From the NCBI RefSeq assembly GCF_033118175.1, contig NC_083696.1, positions 36,379,001 through 36,443,000 of the forward strand: a DNA stretch of 64,000 nucleotides, read 5' to 3'. Shown here one piece after another: positions 1 through 9,277 of this stretch. The notes below the pieces were generated by a model. That model was not told where the DNA came from. It saw only the letters and a list, made by a program, of their open reading frames with translations, and did not search any database. This stretch comes from Dama dama. Taxonomy: Eukaryota > Chordata > Mammalia > Artiodactyla > Cervidae. The first letter of the stretch is position 1, and each line of letters starts with the position of its first letter. The translations under genes and the position numbers were made by a program.

Positions 1-879
1 CCATGTCCCACCAGTGCTCATAGGTGGGCAGACGGGGGTGAGCGGAGCGGGCAGAGGGAGTTCCCTCAGGAGGTCCCCCCAAACCAGCCTGCTGCTTTGT
101 CCTGCTGGGCTCCCCTTCCCCGTCCGTGTCCTGGGCTCTGGGCACTTTGTCAACTTTACTATTCACCCACAAACCCTGAGGAGCTTGGCTGGGCCAAGTG
201 GGCTCCCCTCCACCCCACCCCGGCTGTGTTCTGCATATTAGGTGACAAGGCCACCGCCCAGGGTCACAGAATTCTTCTCACCAACCTTGGGAAGGATGAA
301 AGGCCTGGAGGTTATGACTGAGTGGCCTTGTTGAGTAGATAAGAAAAATTAATTATTATCTAATCTGGAGGCACTTGGCTGGGCTGTGAGCCCCAATCCC
401 ACGAAACCCTCAAGCCCTACTGCATATGCCCCCCTACTAGCCTTCTCTGGCCATACCCTCACCTACCTTCAAAGTGGCCGGGTGAGTGGTTGGGGAGGCA
501 ACTGTGGGGGAAACAAAGTCTTCACCATTTTGCAACTTCTGAGTGTTGTGCTGAAAATCACCCTCCTCCAGGGAGAGTTCACTCCCCTGGGTGATTCTAG
601 AACCTTCTGTGTCTCGAACTTCCATAACCTGGAACTTGAGAGCCCATGGAAAGGCTCTGGGCTATTGTCATAGGGGTGGGATAGGGTGGGAATCCCTAAG
701 CGAGGGTTATTTGAGTATTTGAGTCTTGAGACACTTCTGTCGTCCCCTCCCCCCCTCCCCAGCTGCCTTAGCTTCCCAAGGTCTCAGGGGGGTTGCCACT
801 GCCCCCAGCACCATCCTCCTAGGGGCTGTGAGTGGATGGGGCACCTCCCCTTTCACTGTGCACCCATCTCCCCCTGCAG
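1..879 (+). other. CHRNA2: CHRNA2 last intron (partial)
   Basis: Intronic sequence upstream of the terminal CHRNA2 exon. It ends in a pyrimidine-rich tract and CAG acceptor at 871-879. The other CHRNA2 exons lie outside the window on the left. I see no repeat or RNA gene here. Confidence 0.8.
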
Positions 880-1005
880 GTGAAGGAAGACTGGAGGTAC
901 GTGGCCATGGTCATTGATAGGATATTCCTCTGGTTGTTTATCCTCGTTTGCTTCCTGGGGACCGTCGGACTCTTCCTCCCTCCCTTCCTGGCTGGAATGA
1001 TCTGA
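880..1005 (+). CDS. CHRNA2: CHRNA2 terminal coding exon (nicotinic acetylcholine receptor alpha-2, TM4 and C-terminus)
   Basis: This is the last 41 codons plus TGA of the neuronal nicotinic acetylcholine receptor alpha-2 subunit, a pentameric ligand-gated cation channel at the neuronal plasma membrane. The exon opens after a CAG acceptor, in phase 0, with VKEDWRYVAMVIDR. It continues through a hydrophobic helix (about IFLWLFILVCFLGTVGLF), the fourth transmembrane segment, and ends LPPFLAGMI. The start and end match the human CHRNA2 C-terminus almost residue for residue. Other alpha subunits share TM4 features, but PTK2B next door, in the human order and orientation, supports alpha-2. Ligand-binding domain, TM1-3 and the cytoplasmic loop lie off the window. 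Confidence 0.92.
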   Translation: MKEDWRYVAMVIDRIFLWLFILVCFLGTVGLFLPPFLAGMI

Positions 1006-2044
1006 TGTCACATCGCCTGCTCTGGCCCGGAGGTGGCATGGCTGACTGTCGTTCCCTGCTGCCACCTCTGGAGTTCGCCTTTGGGGTCAACGCCATCTGA
1101 CTGCAGGTGTCTCTCCATGGAGTCCAAATGTGGAAGTCTGCTTAGAATGCTTTGCTTGACATTTTTATACTATGTGCTGAGAATCTGCTGGGTATAGAGC
1201 CCTGTCTGGGTTTTAGGAGTTGGGCGAGGAGGAACTTGCTTTGCAGAGGGTTACCATGTGGCGAGGACGATGTGAAGATGGTGACGTGGTGGTAAGATGC
1301 TCCTGAGATGCAAGAGGGATGGGAGGGCCAAGATGGGGGACCCAGGAAGTGGGGTGGGGCCATGTGAGGAGGCTCAGACATCAAAGGAGGGGTGTGTGGG
1401 GAGAGGGTGCCTCAGGGGGCAGGGAGCTCAGGTGCCTACCCCTTCCACACCCCCACGTGCTCTCCCTGACACTCCAGGGAAAACTGGCCACCCCAGGCCC
1501 AGTCCACCTGCCTCAGTTCTTTCCAAGACCCGCCCCCCCCGCCCCGGGGTCATTCTTATTTCTGACCCCTCCTGCTCTGTGGACGCAGCCCCAGCCCCCT
1601 ACCACTCCTCCTATTTCTCCTGAAGCAGGGATGCTCCCAGCCTTGACCTCCCGGTGTAGAGATGTTCCCTCTGGTTATTCCATCTCCCAACCAACTCGCA
1701 AATGAGGAAAGAGAGCAAGTAAAGCCGCAGTCACTGCTCAGGCAGCTAGGACCCCCTCCAGCCCCCAAAGAGCCCTGGTTCCATGGATGGCAGCTGGGAG
1801 GATGCACTGGCTTTTCTTTGTGGCAGCGGAAAGGCTGTCCGGGTCCCTCCTGGAAAGCCGCCCTCGGGTCAGGCACCCGGGGCGAAGGGCTGGAGCACGC
1901 GGGTACCTGACCCCAGCACCCTGGCTTTACCCCGTACCCTGGGGGTTGAGCCCTGGCTTCGTTCAGCTTTTCCATCTCTGCCCAACAGAACCACAATCGA
2001 TTCCTTCCAGGGCCTCAGAAGTTCAAACAAACGAAATAATCAAA
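1006..2044 (+). other. CHRNA2 3' UTR and short intergenic gap
   Basis: About 1 kb separates the CHRNA2 stop from the predicted PTK2B 3' end. The 5' part must be CHRNA2 3' UTR, but I see no canonical AATAAA on the + strand here. An AGTAAA variant lies near 1718-1724, and the first canonical signal is further on, inside the PTK2B 3' UTR (2412-2421). No repeat is recognised. Confidence 0.6.
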
Positions 2045-2065
2045 CCACAAAGCAAATGGTACAAT

Positions 2066-2071
2066 TTTATT
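2066..2071 (-). terminator. PTK2B: PTK2B polyadenylation signal AATAAA
   Basis: TTTATT on the + strand reads AATAAA in the transcript. It is the only canonical hexamer I see on the minus strand between the stop codon and CHRNA2, about 850 nt after the stop. Cleavage would fall near 2045. Confidence 0.7.
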
Positions 2072-2411
2072 TCATCCACAAGTCAAATATAAAGGAGGTA
2101 AAAGAGTGTTCTGCACATACACAAGAGAGGGAGGGAGACAGGGCGTGGATGAGAGAAAGGGAGAGCAAAGATAAGTAAGAAAAGACAGTAAGAAAAGAGA
2201 AGGAAGGGGCCAGGGAGGGAAGAAAAGCAAGGGGGCGAGGAATGCAAAGGCGTCCAGGTCCAGTTTGGCCTTGTTTCTCCCCCCCTCCCCTCTCTGTGTG
2301 AGGAGGACACAGCCTCCTGGGCGCCAGCTCCCAATAGCTTGTCCCTTGACCATCCCAGGCCCCGCTCCGCCCCTCACTGGGGCCCACGGCTGTCGGTCCA
2401 GACGGACTCAC

Positions 2412-2421
2412 ATTAAATAAA
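2412..2421 (+). terminator. Overlapping ATTAAA/AATAAA on the CHRNA2 strand
   Basis: ATTAAATAAA holds both common poly(A) hexamers in the CHRNA2 direction, 1.4 kb past the CHRNA2 stop and inside the PTK2B 3' UTR. No strong GT-rich downstream element is obvious, so its use is uncertain. Confidence 0.35.
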
Positions 2422-2920
2422 TTCCAATATACACTGTACAAGAAGGCCAGGTCCATGCCTCATGACACCAGCCGCCGGCCTCCCCACTGAAAACCCCTCT
2501 CGGTGCCTCCCTCTGTGCGCGGGGCTAGGGGAGGGGACCTCCGTGGGCGGAGGAGGGAGGAGAACTAGCTTGGTTCCCCAATCGGCCTGCCCTGTCCCTG
2601 CGTAAAGCCATCGCGGCCACAAGGATCTGCCGCGTGACCCCCTTGGGCCAGGCAGGAGTGGCCGGCGGGCAGCAGCCGCGCTCCCTCTGAGCCTCTGTCA
2701 CCCCCTGGTATCCTGCAGCCCTGAGTCCCCTCTGTCCAGCTGGGGCCTGGGCAGCACAGTCTGGGAGTAGGGTGGGGGAGAGGCGACGTGCAAAACGGCA
2801 AGGGAAGAAGGACCCCCCTCGGCCTTCCCTCCCCAAGTGGGCCCACGGACCGAAGGCGAGGCAGGGGCCGGGAGGAGCGGGCGGGCGGGGCGGAGACGCG
2901 GGCGGGAGGCGCCGCCCTCT

Positions 2921-3136
2921 TCACTCTGCCAGCGGGCGGGCCAGGTTGGCCACGACCTTGGCTTGGTCCACGGCGTCCAGCAGGTTCTTGGCGTCCACGG
3001 CCAGCGTGTGGGAGGCGGTGAGCATCTGCCGCTTGCACTCCTCACTCAGGGAAGTCACGGCGTTCTGCTGGGCCAGTCGCATCTTATTGATGAGCTCTGC
3101 CAGGTCCTTGTTGAGCAGTTTCTGGGTCCCCTCGAT
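2921..3136 (-). CDS. PTK2B: PTK2B last coding exon (FAT domain C-terminus)
   Basis: Residues 939-1009 and TGA. The exon starts after a CTGCAG acceptor with IEGTQKLLNKDLAELINK and ends VVANLARPLAE, in phase 0. It forms the last helices of the focal adhesion targeting four-helix bundle, which binds paxillin-family LD motifs. Its length equals the human exon's coding length implied by the 1009-residue total. A CG-rich block follows the stop. Confidence 0.96.
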   Translation of the reverse strand: MEGTQKLLNKDLAELINKMRLAQQNAVTSLSEECKRQMLTASHTLAVDAKNLLDAVDQAKVVANLARPLAE

Positions 3137-3867
3137 CTGCAGGAAGAGCACACAGGAGGGGCTGCCAAGTCCAGGCCCGGAGGGCAGGGAAGCCCCACAG
3201 AGGTCCAACTCGGTGCTGACCCAGCCCTGGGCTGAGTCCAAGACCCGTGCTGGTTGGAGCCAGGTCGTCCAGGTCAAACACTGCAGGCCCTCCAGGCCCC
3301 AACCTACCCAAGTCAGCCCCCTCCAATCCAGCCCCACAAACAGTCCCTCCCTGGCAACATGCCTGGGTGCTGGCCCGACAGAGTGAATGGTGAGGAGTCA
3401 AGTGCCTCCAGGCATCTGTTCACTCTCTACAATCACATCAATAGATCGCGGACTGTGGTCTGGGCTGTAGGGTTTTATTAACCACTATATCCTTGGATCT
3501 AGTGCACGGCTGAACAAAGACTTAGCGCTCAAGAGATATTTATCAAGTGAAAGAAGAGCCCGGCCTTCAGTGCCTAGGTGTGGCGCTTTCATGCCCGGCG
3601 GGACCAACCCGGAGGGGGCTCCGCTGGACTGCCACAGCCACCCTGAAGGGGTCTGGGAAGTGCCCAGGCCCCCTGCCCTGTCCTGCCTGTCTTGAGTGGT
3701 CACAGATGGTGGGGACAGTGGCGGGACGCAGTGGGTCAGCTGTGTGTTACACTGCAACCACTAGGAAGTAGTAGCTCAAGCTATAGCCTGGCAGGGGGTG
3801 AGGGGGGTCTGTGACTGGGTTTCCAGACAGAAAACCAACAAATGCTCAGAGGCACTGCCTCTGTTTC

Positions 3868-4560
3868 CAGTCCCGCGGTAACAAATTACCACAAACACAG
3901 TGGCTTAAAATAAGTCAGATTTGTGCTCTTACAGTTCTGGGGGTCACAAATCTGGAATGGGTCCCCTGGGGCCAATGTCCAGGTGGCAGCGGAGCTAAGT
4001 TCCTTCTGCCGGCTCCAGGGGAGAATTTGTTCCCTGCCTTTTCCAGCTTCACAAGGCTGCTGCCTTCCTCGGCTTGTGGATCCTTCCAGCAATGGCCTCA
4101 TTCCGACCTCTGCTTCTGTTATCCCATCTCCTTCTCTGACTCTTATGAGACCTCTGCTTCCACCTCCTTCTTACAAGAACCCTTGTGACTACATTGGACC
4201 CACTTGGATAATCCAGCATAACTTTCTCATCTGAAGATCCTTAACTTAATCACCTGCAAAGTCCTGTTTGTCATGTAAGGTCACATAGACACAGGCTCTG
4301 AGGACGCAGACATCCTTTTTTTGGTGGTTTTTCAGTTGCTAAGTCATGTCTGATTCTTTGTGACCCCATGGACTGCAGCGTGCCAGGCTCCCCTGTCTTC
4401 CACTATCTCCTGGAGTTTGCTCAAACTCATGTGCGTTGAGTCACTGATGGTATCTAACCATCTCATCCTCTGCTGTCCTCTTCTTTTGCCTTCAATCTTT
4501 CCCAGAATCAGGGTCTTTTCCAGCTATCTTGTGGGGGCGCATTATTCTGCCTACCACTGA
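3868..4560 (-). mobile_element. MLT1 LTR (ERVL-MaLR), split by BovB
   Basis: The + strand shows the complement of an MLT1 LTR: GGTAACAAATTACCACAAAC near the left edge, an internal stretch about CTTAACTTAATCACCTGCAA, and ATTATTCTGCCTACC at the right edge (about 4540-4555). The BovB piece at 4321-4528 interrupts the right part. It is an old non-coding solo LTR relic. Confidence 0.7.
4321..4528 (-). mobile_element. BovB LINE 3' fragment
   Basis: Read on the minus strand this matches the 3' end of BovB, with GATGGTTAGATACCATCAGT-like text and TCCATGGGGTCACAAAGAAT. It is about 0.2 kb, 5' truncated and non-coding, and is inserted in the older MLT1 LTR. Confidence 0.75.
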
Positions 4561-5033
4561 TACCATCTCCGTGATAGAGCTCTGGCACTCCTGTTTTGGT
4601 TTTCGGTGGTTGCTTCTCATTTAAATAAAGAAAATTAGATTAAATGATCAATTGAAGAAACCTTAACTGCTATTTCTGTGACACACTCACCTTGACCTTA
4701 GTAAAAAGGGTGACTAGACAAAGAATCATGGACAGGACGGGGCTAAAAAGGAGCGTGTGTGTCCTCCTTTGCCTGTCCTCAGGCACTAAGAAGTCACTGC
4801 CACCATCTGAGACCTAAACTAGGAAATTCGCCCCGGAAAGCTGGCGAGGCCCCTGGGTTCCAACTCCGCCCCCTAGTGGTACCTGCAGAAATATGCAGTG
4901 CAGAGCTACCTGCTGAAGGCTCGCAGAGATGGGGCTGCCCAGGTGGCCCTTCTGGGTCTCCTGTTGAAACACAGCTGGAGCGGGAAAAGGGGGCAAGGGA
5001 CAGTGGATGACACCGATGGGACGAGACACTCAC

Positions 5034-5114
5034 CTCTGTCCGTGAAGACGATGGCAAGGAAGGCAGGAGGTCATCCACACTGCCGATGAGCTTCCGCAGG
5101 GTCAGGCCCACGTT
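5034..5114 (-). CDS. PTK2B: PTK2B exon (FAT domain, residues 912-938)
   Basis: 27 codons, both borders phase 0: NVGLTLRKLIGSVDDLLPSL to SSSRTE. The acceptor is CTCTCTCTCCCAG and the donor GAG|GTGAGT. It encodes a FAT bundle helix and turn. A CHR SINE sits only about 28-40 nt upstream of the acceptor (see findings). Confidence 0.96.
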
Positions 5115-5141
5115 CTGGGAGAGAGAGGGGTGCGTGGCTGT

Positions 5142-5336
5142 CACCCTTTGCTTTTTTCTTTTAAAGTCTTTATTGAATTTGTTACAACATTACTTCTGTT
5201 TTGTGTTTTGGTTTTTTTGACCCCAAGGCATGTGGGAATCTTAGCTCCCCGACCAGGGATCGAACCTACATTCCCTGTACTGGAAGGTGAAGTCTCAGCC
5301 ACTGGACCGCCAGGGAAGTCCCACCCTTTGCTTTTT
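5142..5336 (-). mobile_element. CHR-type tRNA-derived SINE with perfect 15-bp target duplication
   Basis: The direct repeat CACCCTTTGCTTTTT occurs at 5142-5156 and 5322-5336. Between them is a CHR-type artiodactyl SINE in reverse orientation: a T-rich start, GGGATCGAACC box (complement of the tRNA B box) and CCAGGGAAGTCC at its 5' end. The unbroken duplication points to a fairly recent insertion. It lies in the short intron before exon 5034-5114. Confidence 0.88.
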
Positions 5337-5540
5337 GAGAATGCCATGTCTCCCTTGAGAAGAGCCCTCCTGGGATGGTGTCTGCCTTCCGAGGCTACCT
5401 GGGACTAACTTCTCTTTGACAACCTTGCCCTAATGGGGTCTAATCAGGCAGAATGGGAAGCTCAGCCCCTTCCACGTCCTTCCAGGGATGGGCTGAGTGG
5501 CCTCCGTCCCCCAAGTGCACGGCTCCTCCCCGGCTCTCAC

Positions 5541-5678
5541 CTTCACCACCACCACGTAGCCCTCGGGAGGCAGCTGGCAGAGCTCATTCTTGAGATCCAG
5601 CACGGCCCGCACCAGCTCCATGACGTTGAGGTACACCAGGTCGTCGGTCCGATCCAGGTTGGCTGTGGGCTGGATGGA
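5541..5678 (-). CDS. PTK2B: PTK2B exon (start of FAT domain, Y881; residues 866-911)
   Basis: 46 codons, both borders phase 0: SIQPTANLDRTDDLVYLNVM to PPEGYVVVVK. It includes tyrosine 881 in the YLNV motif, the known Grb2 SH2 binding site (YxN). The acceptor is CGCCACAG and the donor AAG|GTGAGA. It opens the FAT four-helix bundle. Confidence 0.96.
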
Positions 5679-6151
5679 CTGTGGCGGGGAGGGGAGGAGG
5701 AGAAGCAGGTGGCCGGAGGGGAGGGTGGCGAGTCAGAGGGACACACCATTCTTTCCTGGGCATGCACTAGTGGTGCCAACTCAGCCACCAAGAAGTTTCT
5801 CTGAAATAATAGTGCCTGGTCCTGGGGGGGGGGCGGTGCACCTTCCCTTCTGCTTCTGGGGCAATGGTTCTTATGTGAGAGTCTGCCTGGGTATCTTAAA
5901 AAAGTGTTGGTGGCCAGCCTCACAGCAAAGCAACCGAACCATCAGCTGGGCGTGGGGGTCAGGCGGTGTCAAAGCTCTCAGAGGATTCTCATGGGCTGCC
6001 AAGGCTGAGACCTGCTGCTCCAGAGTGAAGAAAGCAGTAGCTGCCCCAGAACACGGGGGTGCAGGGAGCCAGTGGGGGTCCACACCTCCTGCTCCTTGGG
6101 ACAGGAGAGCTTTCCTCCAGGTCAGGGAGGGGGCTGGTCTTCCCCTTGCTT

Positions 6152-6290
6152 TTTTTTTTTTTTTTTTAATGAATTAGTTGTGTGGCTTTAGACAAGACAT
6201 TTGCCCTCTCTGGGCCTCAGCTATATAATGAGGATACAGGACTGGATTCTTTCTGTGGGCCTCTGCAGTCTTTGCAGTCCAGACCTTCAG
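6152..6290 (+). repeat. Poly(T) run followed by a MIR SINE remnant
   Basis: A T run of about 17 nt is followed by text matching the MIR core: AGTTGTGTGGCTTTAGACAA, then CTCTCTGGGCCTCAG. It lies in the intron between exons 5541-5678 and 6346-6392. Confidence 0.65.
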
Positions 6291-6345
6291 TCTTGTGGGG
6301 CCCTGATTCCAATCCATTACCAGCTTCAGCAGAGCCAGCACCTAC

Positions 6346-6392
6346 CTGTGCGCCGAGCCGTGGTGGTTTCTGTGGGGGGGCTGTGAACTCCG
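6346..6392 (-). CDS. PTK2B: PTK2B exon (second proline-rich motif; residues 850-865)
   Basis: 47 nt. The first two bases complete codon 850, then EFTAPPQKPPRLGAQ. This is the second PxxP motif of PYK2 (P859), a docking site for SH3 domains such as p130Cas and GRAF-type proteins. The acceptor is CTTTGCAG and the donor CAG|GTAGGT. Its phase requires the 25-nt exon upstream, since 25+47=72. Confidence 0.95.
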
Positions 6393-7024
6393 CTGCAAAG
6401 GGAAGGGACCATGAGTAGGGGTGTCCTCAGCACCCTGACCCCTCCCTTCACAGGTGCTGATGACCAAGCCCAGCTCTTCTCCACTACTACCAGGAGACCC
6501 CAGGGAAACGGGACCTGAAACCCAGGACAATGGAAAGTAACCTCTGGTCTCCCTGGTCTTCTGTACGCAGGGACAGGCACTACAGTCCATTTCAAAGACA
6601 GAAAAAGCCAAAGTCCTGGTGGAGATGGAGTGATGGCAGTGGGTGTTCCAGCACACCGGGCCCTGAGACGCTGACCTTGACTGTCATGAGAGAGAAACCT
6701 GCTCTGAGGGCAGCAGGTGACCCTGGAGCCTCACCCAGCGGGTGCAACAGCCACCGACGTGGTAGATTTGTGAAGCTTCCCTATTGTCTGCTTTGTCCAT
6801 CTGGGGGTCAAGGAAGTGAACTGCTAGAAGCATGCTGTTCTCTGGACATTCCGATGAACAAAGACACACAGGCCGCGTGGGACTGCTTGGAGTAGCAGTC
6901 AGAAGACCTGATTCCACTTTCCACTCTTCCCCCAGAGTGGGGTGAGACTAGGGCAGCTCACTGACAGGCCCCGGGCCTTAAGTGTCATCTGTCAAGTAGG
7001 AGCATTCGCTTAGAAGGGCCCTGC

Positions 7025-7200
7025 AGGAGCCAGATGCCTGGGCTCAAATCTGGGCTCTGCTAATCACTAGCTGTGTGACTTTGGGAAAGTCACTTGCCCT
7101 TCCTGTGTATGTTTCATGTCCTTCGTCAAATAGGCATCCTGATACATTGTACCTATTGCATAGGAAGGACTGCTGTGGGGTTTAAACTGACATTTTAAAG
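7025..7200 (+). repeat. MIR SINE remnant
   Basis: CTCAAATCTGGGCTCTGCTA, then AGCTGTGTGACTTTGGGAAA, matches the MIR core. It is old, diverged and intronic. Confidence 0.7.
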
Positions 7201-7319
7201 CAACTTGGGCCAGTGCTTGTCATTGTCTTTGGTGGTTGCCATGGTCACCATCACCATCATCATCAGCCCCATCCCCCTAGGATGGTGATGAAGAGCCTGG
7301 CTCACTGCAGGACTGGGAC

Positions 7320-7795
7320 CTGGGAACCTTTGCAGCAAAGTCTGCACCAGGACAATACAAAGAAACAATATGGGACTAAAAATAGCCGTGTGCATGCCGC
7401 AGTTGGGGCAAATTCTGGACCGAAAGATACAAAAAAAGACAAGAAACCCCAAATAACACCCGAGAACCATTTCTGAAGAGCCAGGAGCAAAAACCTGGGT
7501 GTTGGGATCAAAAGCAGGGTACTGCTGCGTGCCCACTGCACGCACCATCACAGAGGGGTGGGCAAACCACCTAAGCCACCCCTCCTGCATGACCCCTGAT
7601 CCACCCCTGTCCTCACCCCGTATAAGGAATGAACTCCCCGCCGCCTCTGGGAGCAAGCAAGGGAGCCTGTTGTTTTCACTTCCTCCTGCAGCCTGCGGCG
7701 CAGGAGCCCCAATAAAGTTTGCCTGAATTTCCTGTCAGGCCTCCAGTCAATTTCTGTTAATCGGGAAAGGCCAACGATCCTAGCGGGTACCACTC
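7320..7795 (+). mobile_element. Probable solo LTR of an endogenous retrovirus
   Basis: The layout is LTR-like: a U3-like stretch, TATAAGG at 7621-7627, then AATAAA at 7711-7716 about 90 nt on, then a short U5-like tail. No gag, pol or env reading frame is nearby. Family and exact ends are not resolved. It is antisense to PTK2B, in the intron before exon 8294-8318. Confidence 0.5.
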
Positions 7796-8293
7796 CCCGC
7801 CTGCCTTTCAAGGAGGCTCCTGGAAAGACTCTGGTCGCGCAGGGGTGGGTGGGAAAGTCAGTTGGCCCCGCCCTCTTCTTGCTTCCGTTCAGATGGCCCC
7901 GCCCTGTTCCTTTCTTCCCTTCCTGGGGCCTAGGGAGAAGTCACTTGGGAGAGATGTCATGGCGCTGCTTTAGAGCTTCTGACAGAGTGGGTGGGAGACA
8001 GGAAGGATCACCAAGTCCTCCAAATAAATGCAGCAGCAGAGAGGCGGGGACAGGAGCCAGGCCGCGAGAGGGGTGGGGGGCAGCCGTCGGAGCAGGGGTG
8101 GAGGTGGAGGATAGGAGGTGGTGTATATCGACTCCCAAACTGGGCCTCCCTGCACACTCTGAACTCAGGACAGATGATTCTTTCTATGGCAAATACACTC
8201 CCTTTGCTCTCTGCAAGGGGCAGGGAAGGCGGCTGCATACAGGATGCCACGCCCGGGGACATCCCCGCCAAGAGGAAGGGTGCTCACACTTAC

Positions 8294-8318
8294 TGTAGCC
8301 GGCCTCCTTCTCTGGGGT
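8294..8318 (-). CDS. PTK2B: PTK2B 25-nt microexon (residues 842-849)
   Basis: Only 25 nt: TPEKEAGY plus one base. The acceptor is CCTTCCAG and the donor ACA|GTAAGT. It joins the end of SPL (exon 8688-8723) to EFTAPPQ (exon 6346-6392), exactly as in human PYK2, where the segment reads TPEKEVGY. It is far below ordinary exon length and too short for ORF-based detection. Confidence 0.93.
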
Positions 8319-8687
8319 CTGGAAGGGAGGAAAGAGAAGAGGTCACTGGTGCAGCCCTGGGGGCCACCCACGTCCCCCCTTAGCTTGTTCCCGTCCCCCT
8401 TGAGTGTCTCTCCAGAGGTTTGGCGGTCATAGCTGCAGGGGTCCTGGGGACTCCGTGACCGTGACCGTGACTGGGGTGGGGGGGGCGCCTGTGCCAGAGC
8501 CGGGCGGCGTTAAGAGTGCCGATCAAGTGTGAGCTCAGCAAGGAGACTCCAAGACCAGAGTGAAGTGGAAAAAGGTGCTCTCGTGGTGAGAGGCAGAGAG
8601 GGCGAGGTGGGCAGGTGTGGAGTCGGAGGTCCCGCTAACTACCCTATAGGCCCTCCCTCCGAATAGAGTGCTCCCCCGGCGACTCAC

Positions 8688-8723
8688 CAGCGGGGACTTG
8701 TCGTTCATGTAAACCATGGGGTC
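8688..8723 (-). CDS. PTK2B: PTK2B 36-nt exon (Y834; residues 830-841)
   Basis: Twelve codons, phase 0 at both borders: DPMVYMNDKSPL, identical to human. It includes Y834. The acceptor is CTCTGCAG and the donor CTG|GTGAGT. As a 36-nt symmetrical exon it could be skipped without a frameshift. Confidence 0.94.
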
Positions 8724-8868
8724 CTGCAGAGGGGGAAAACAAATCAGAGGACTTAGGATTCTATAACCAAAAACTCCAAGGATGCCTGGAGAGCAGTTCA
8801 CTCCAGCCAGGTGGGGAGCGAAAGGGGACAAGATGGCATGAATCTCTCCCCGGGGAGCATGGTTATCA

Positions 8869-9225
8869 GAAGGTGTTCAGGGGCTTCCCCGGTGGCTCAG
8901 CGGTAGAGAGTCCACCTGCCAGTGCTGGAGAGACCGGTTTGATGCCTGGTCTTGGAGGATTCCACATGCTGTGCGGAGCGACTAAGCCCATGCACCACCA
9001 CTACTGAGCTTGTGCTCTAGAGCCTGTGAGCCGCAACTACTGAAGCCCAAGCTCCCAAAAGCCTGTGCTCTGCAACAAGAGAAGCCACTTCCACGAGAAG
9101 ATCGGGCATCGCAACTGTAGAGTAGCTTGCCACAACTAGAGAAAAGCCAGCGTGCAGAAACGAAGACCCAGCACAGCCAAAAATGAAAAAATAAGTGAAA
9201 TTATTTAAAAGAGGAAGGTGTCCAG
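8869..9225 (+). mobile_element. tRNA-derived artiodactyl SINE with 12-bp target duplication
   Basis: GAAGGTGTTCAG at 8869-8880 and GAAGGTGTCCAG at 9214-9225 flank a SINE with a tRNA-like head (GGTTTGATGCC box), CAACTACTGAAGCCC-type body and A-rich tail. It inserted about 50 nt downstream of the donor of exon 9278-9424. Confidence 0.8.
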
Positions 9226-9277
9226 CGGAGGTGTCGGGGCGTGTCCTCTCCCTCCCCTGGCTGGGCTGTCTCCTCAC

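Larger units (their letters stand above)
2045..2920 (-). other. PTK2B: PTK2B 3' UTR
   Basis: This is the untranslated tail downstream of the stop at 2921-2923. It begins with a CG-rich block (about 2860-2920) and ends near the AATAAA at 2066-2071. Read as mRNA, about 2100-2230 is strongly pyrimidine-rich, because the + strand is a GA-rich run. The cleavage position is inferred from the usual 10-30 nt spacing after the hexamer. Confidence 0.75.
3137..5033 (-). other. PTK2B: PTK2B intron with an MLT1 LTR and a BovB fragment
   Basis: 1.9 kb intron. From 3868 to 4560 it is an MLT1 LTR split by a BovB 3' fragment, each listed separately. I see nothing beyond unique sequence at 3137-3867 and 4561-5033. 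Confidence 0.8.

Noticed and set aside
2772..3386. 204-codon open frame on the + strand
   Set aside because: It lies opposite the last PTK2B exon; high GC keeps it open. No family features and the real coding signal is on the minus strand.
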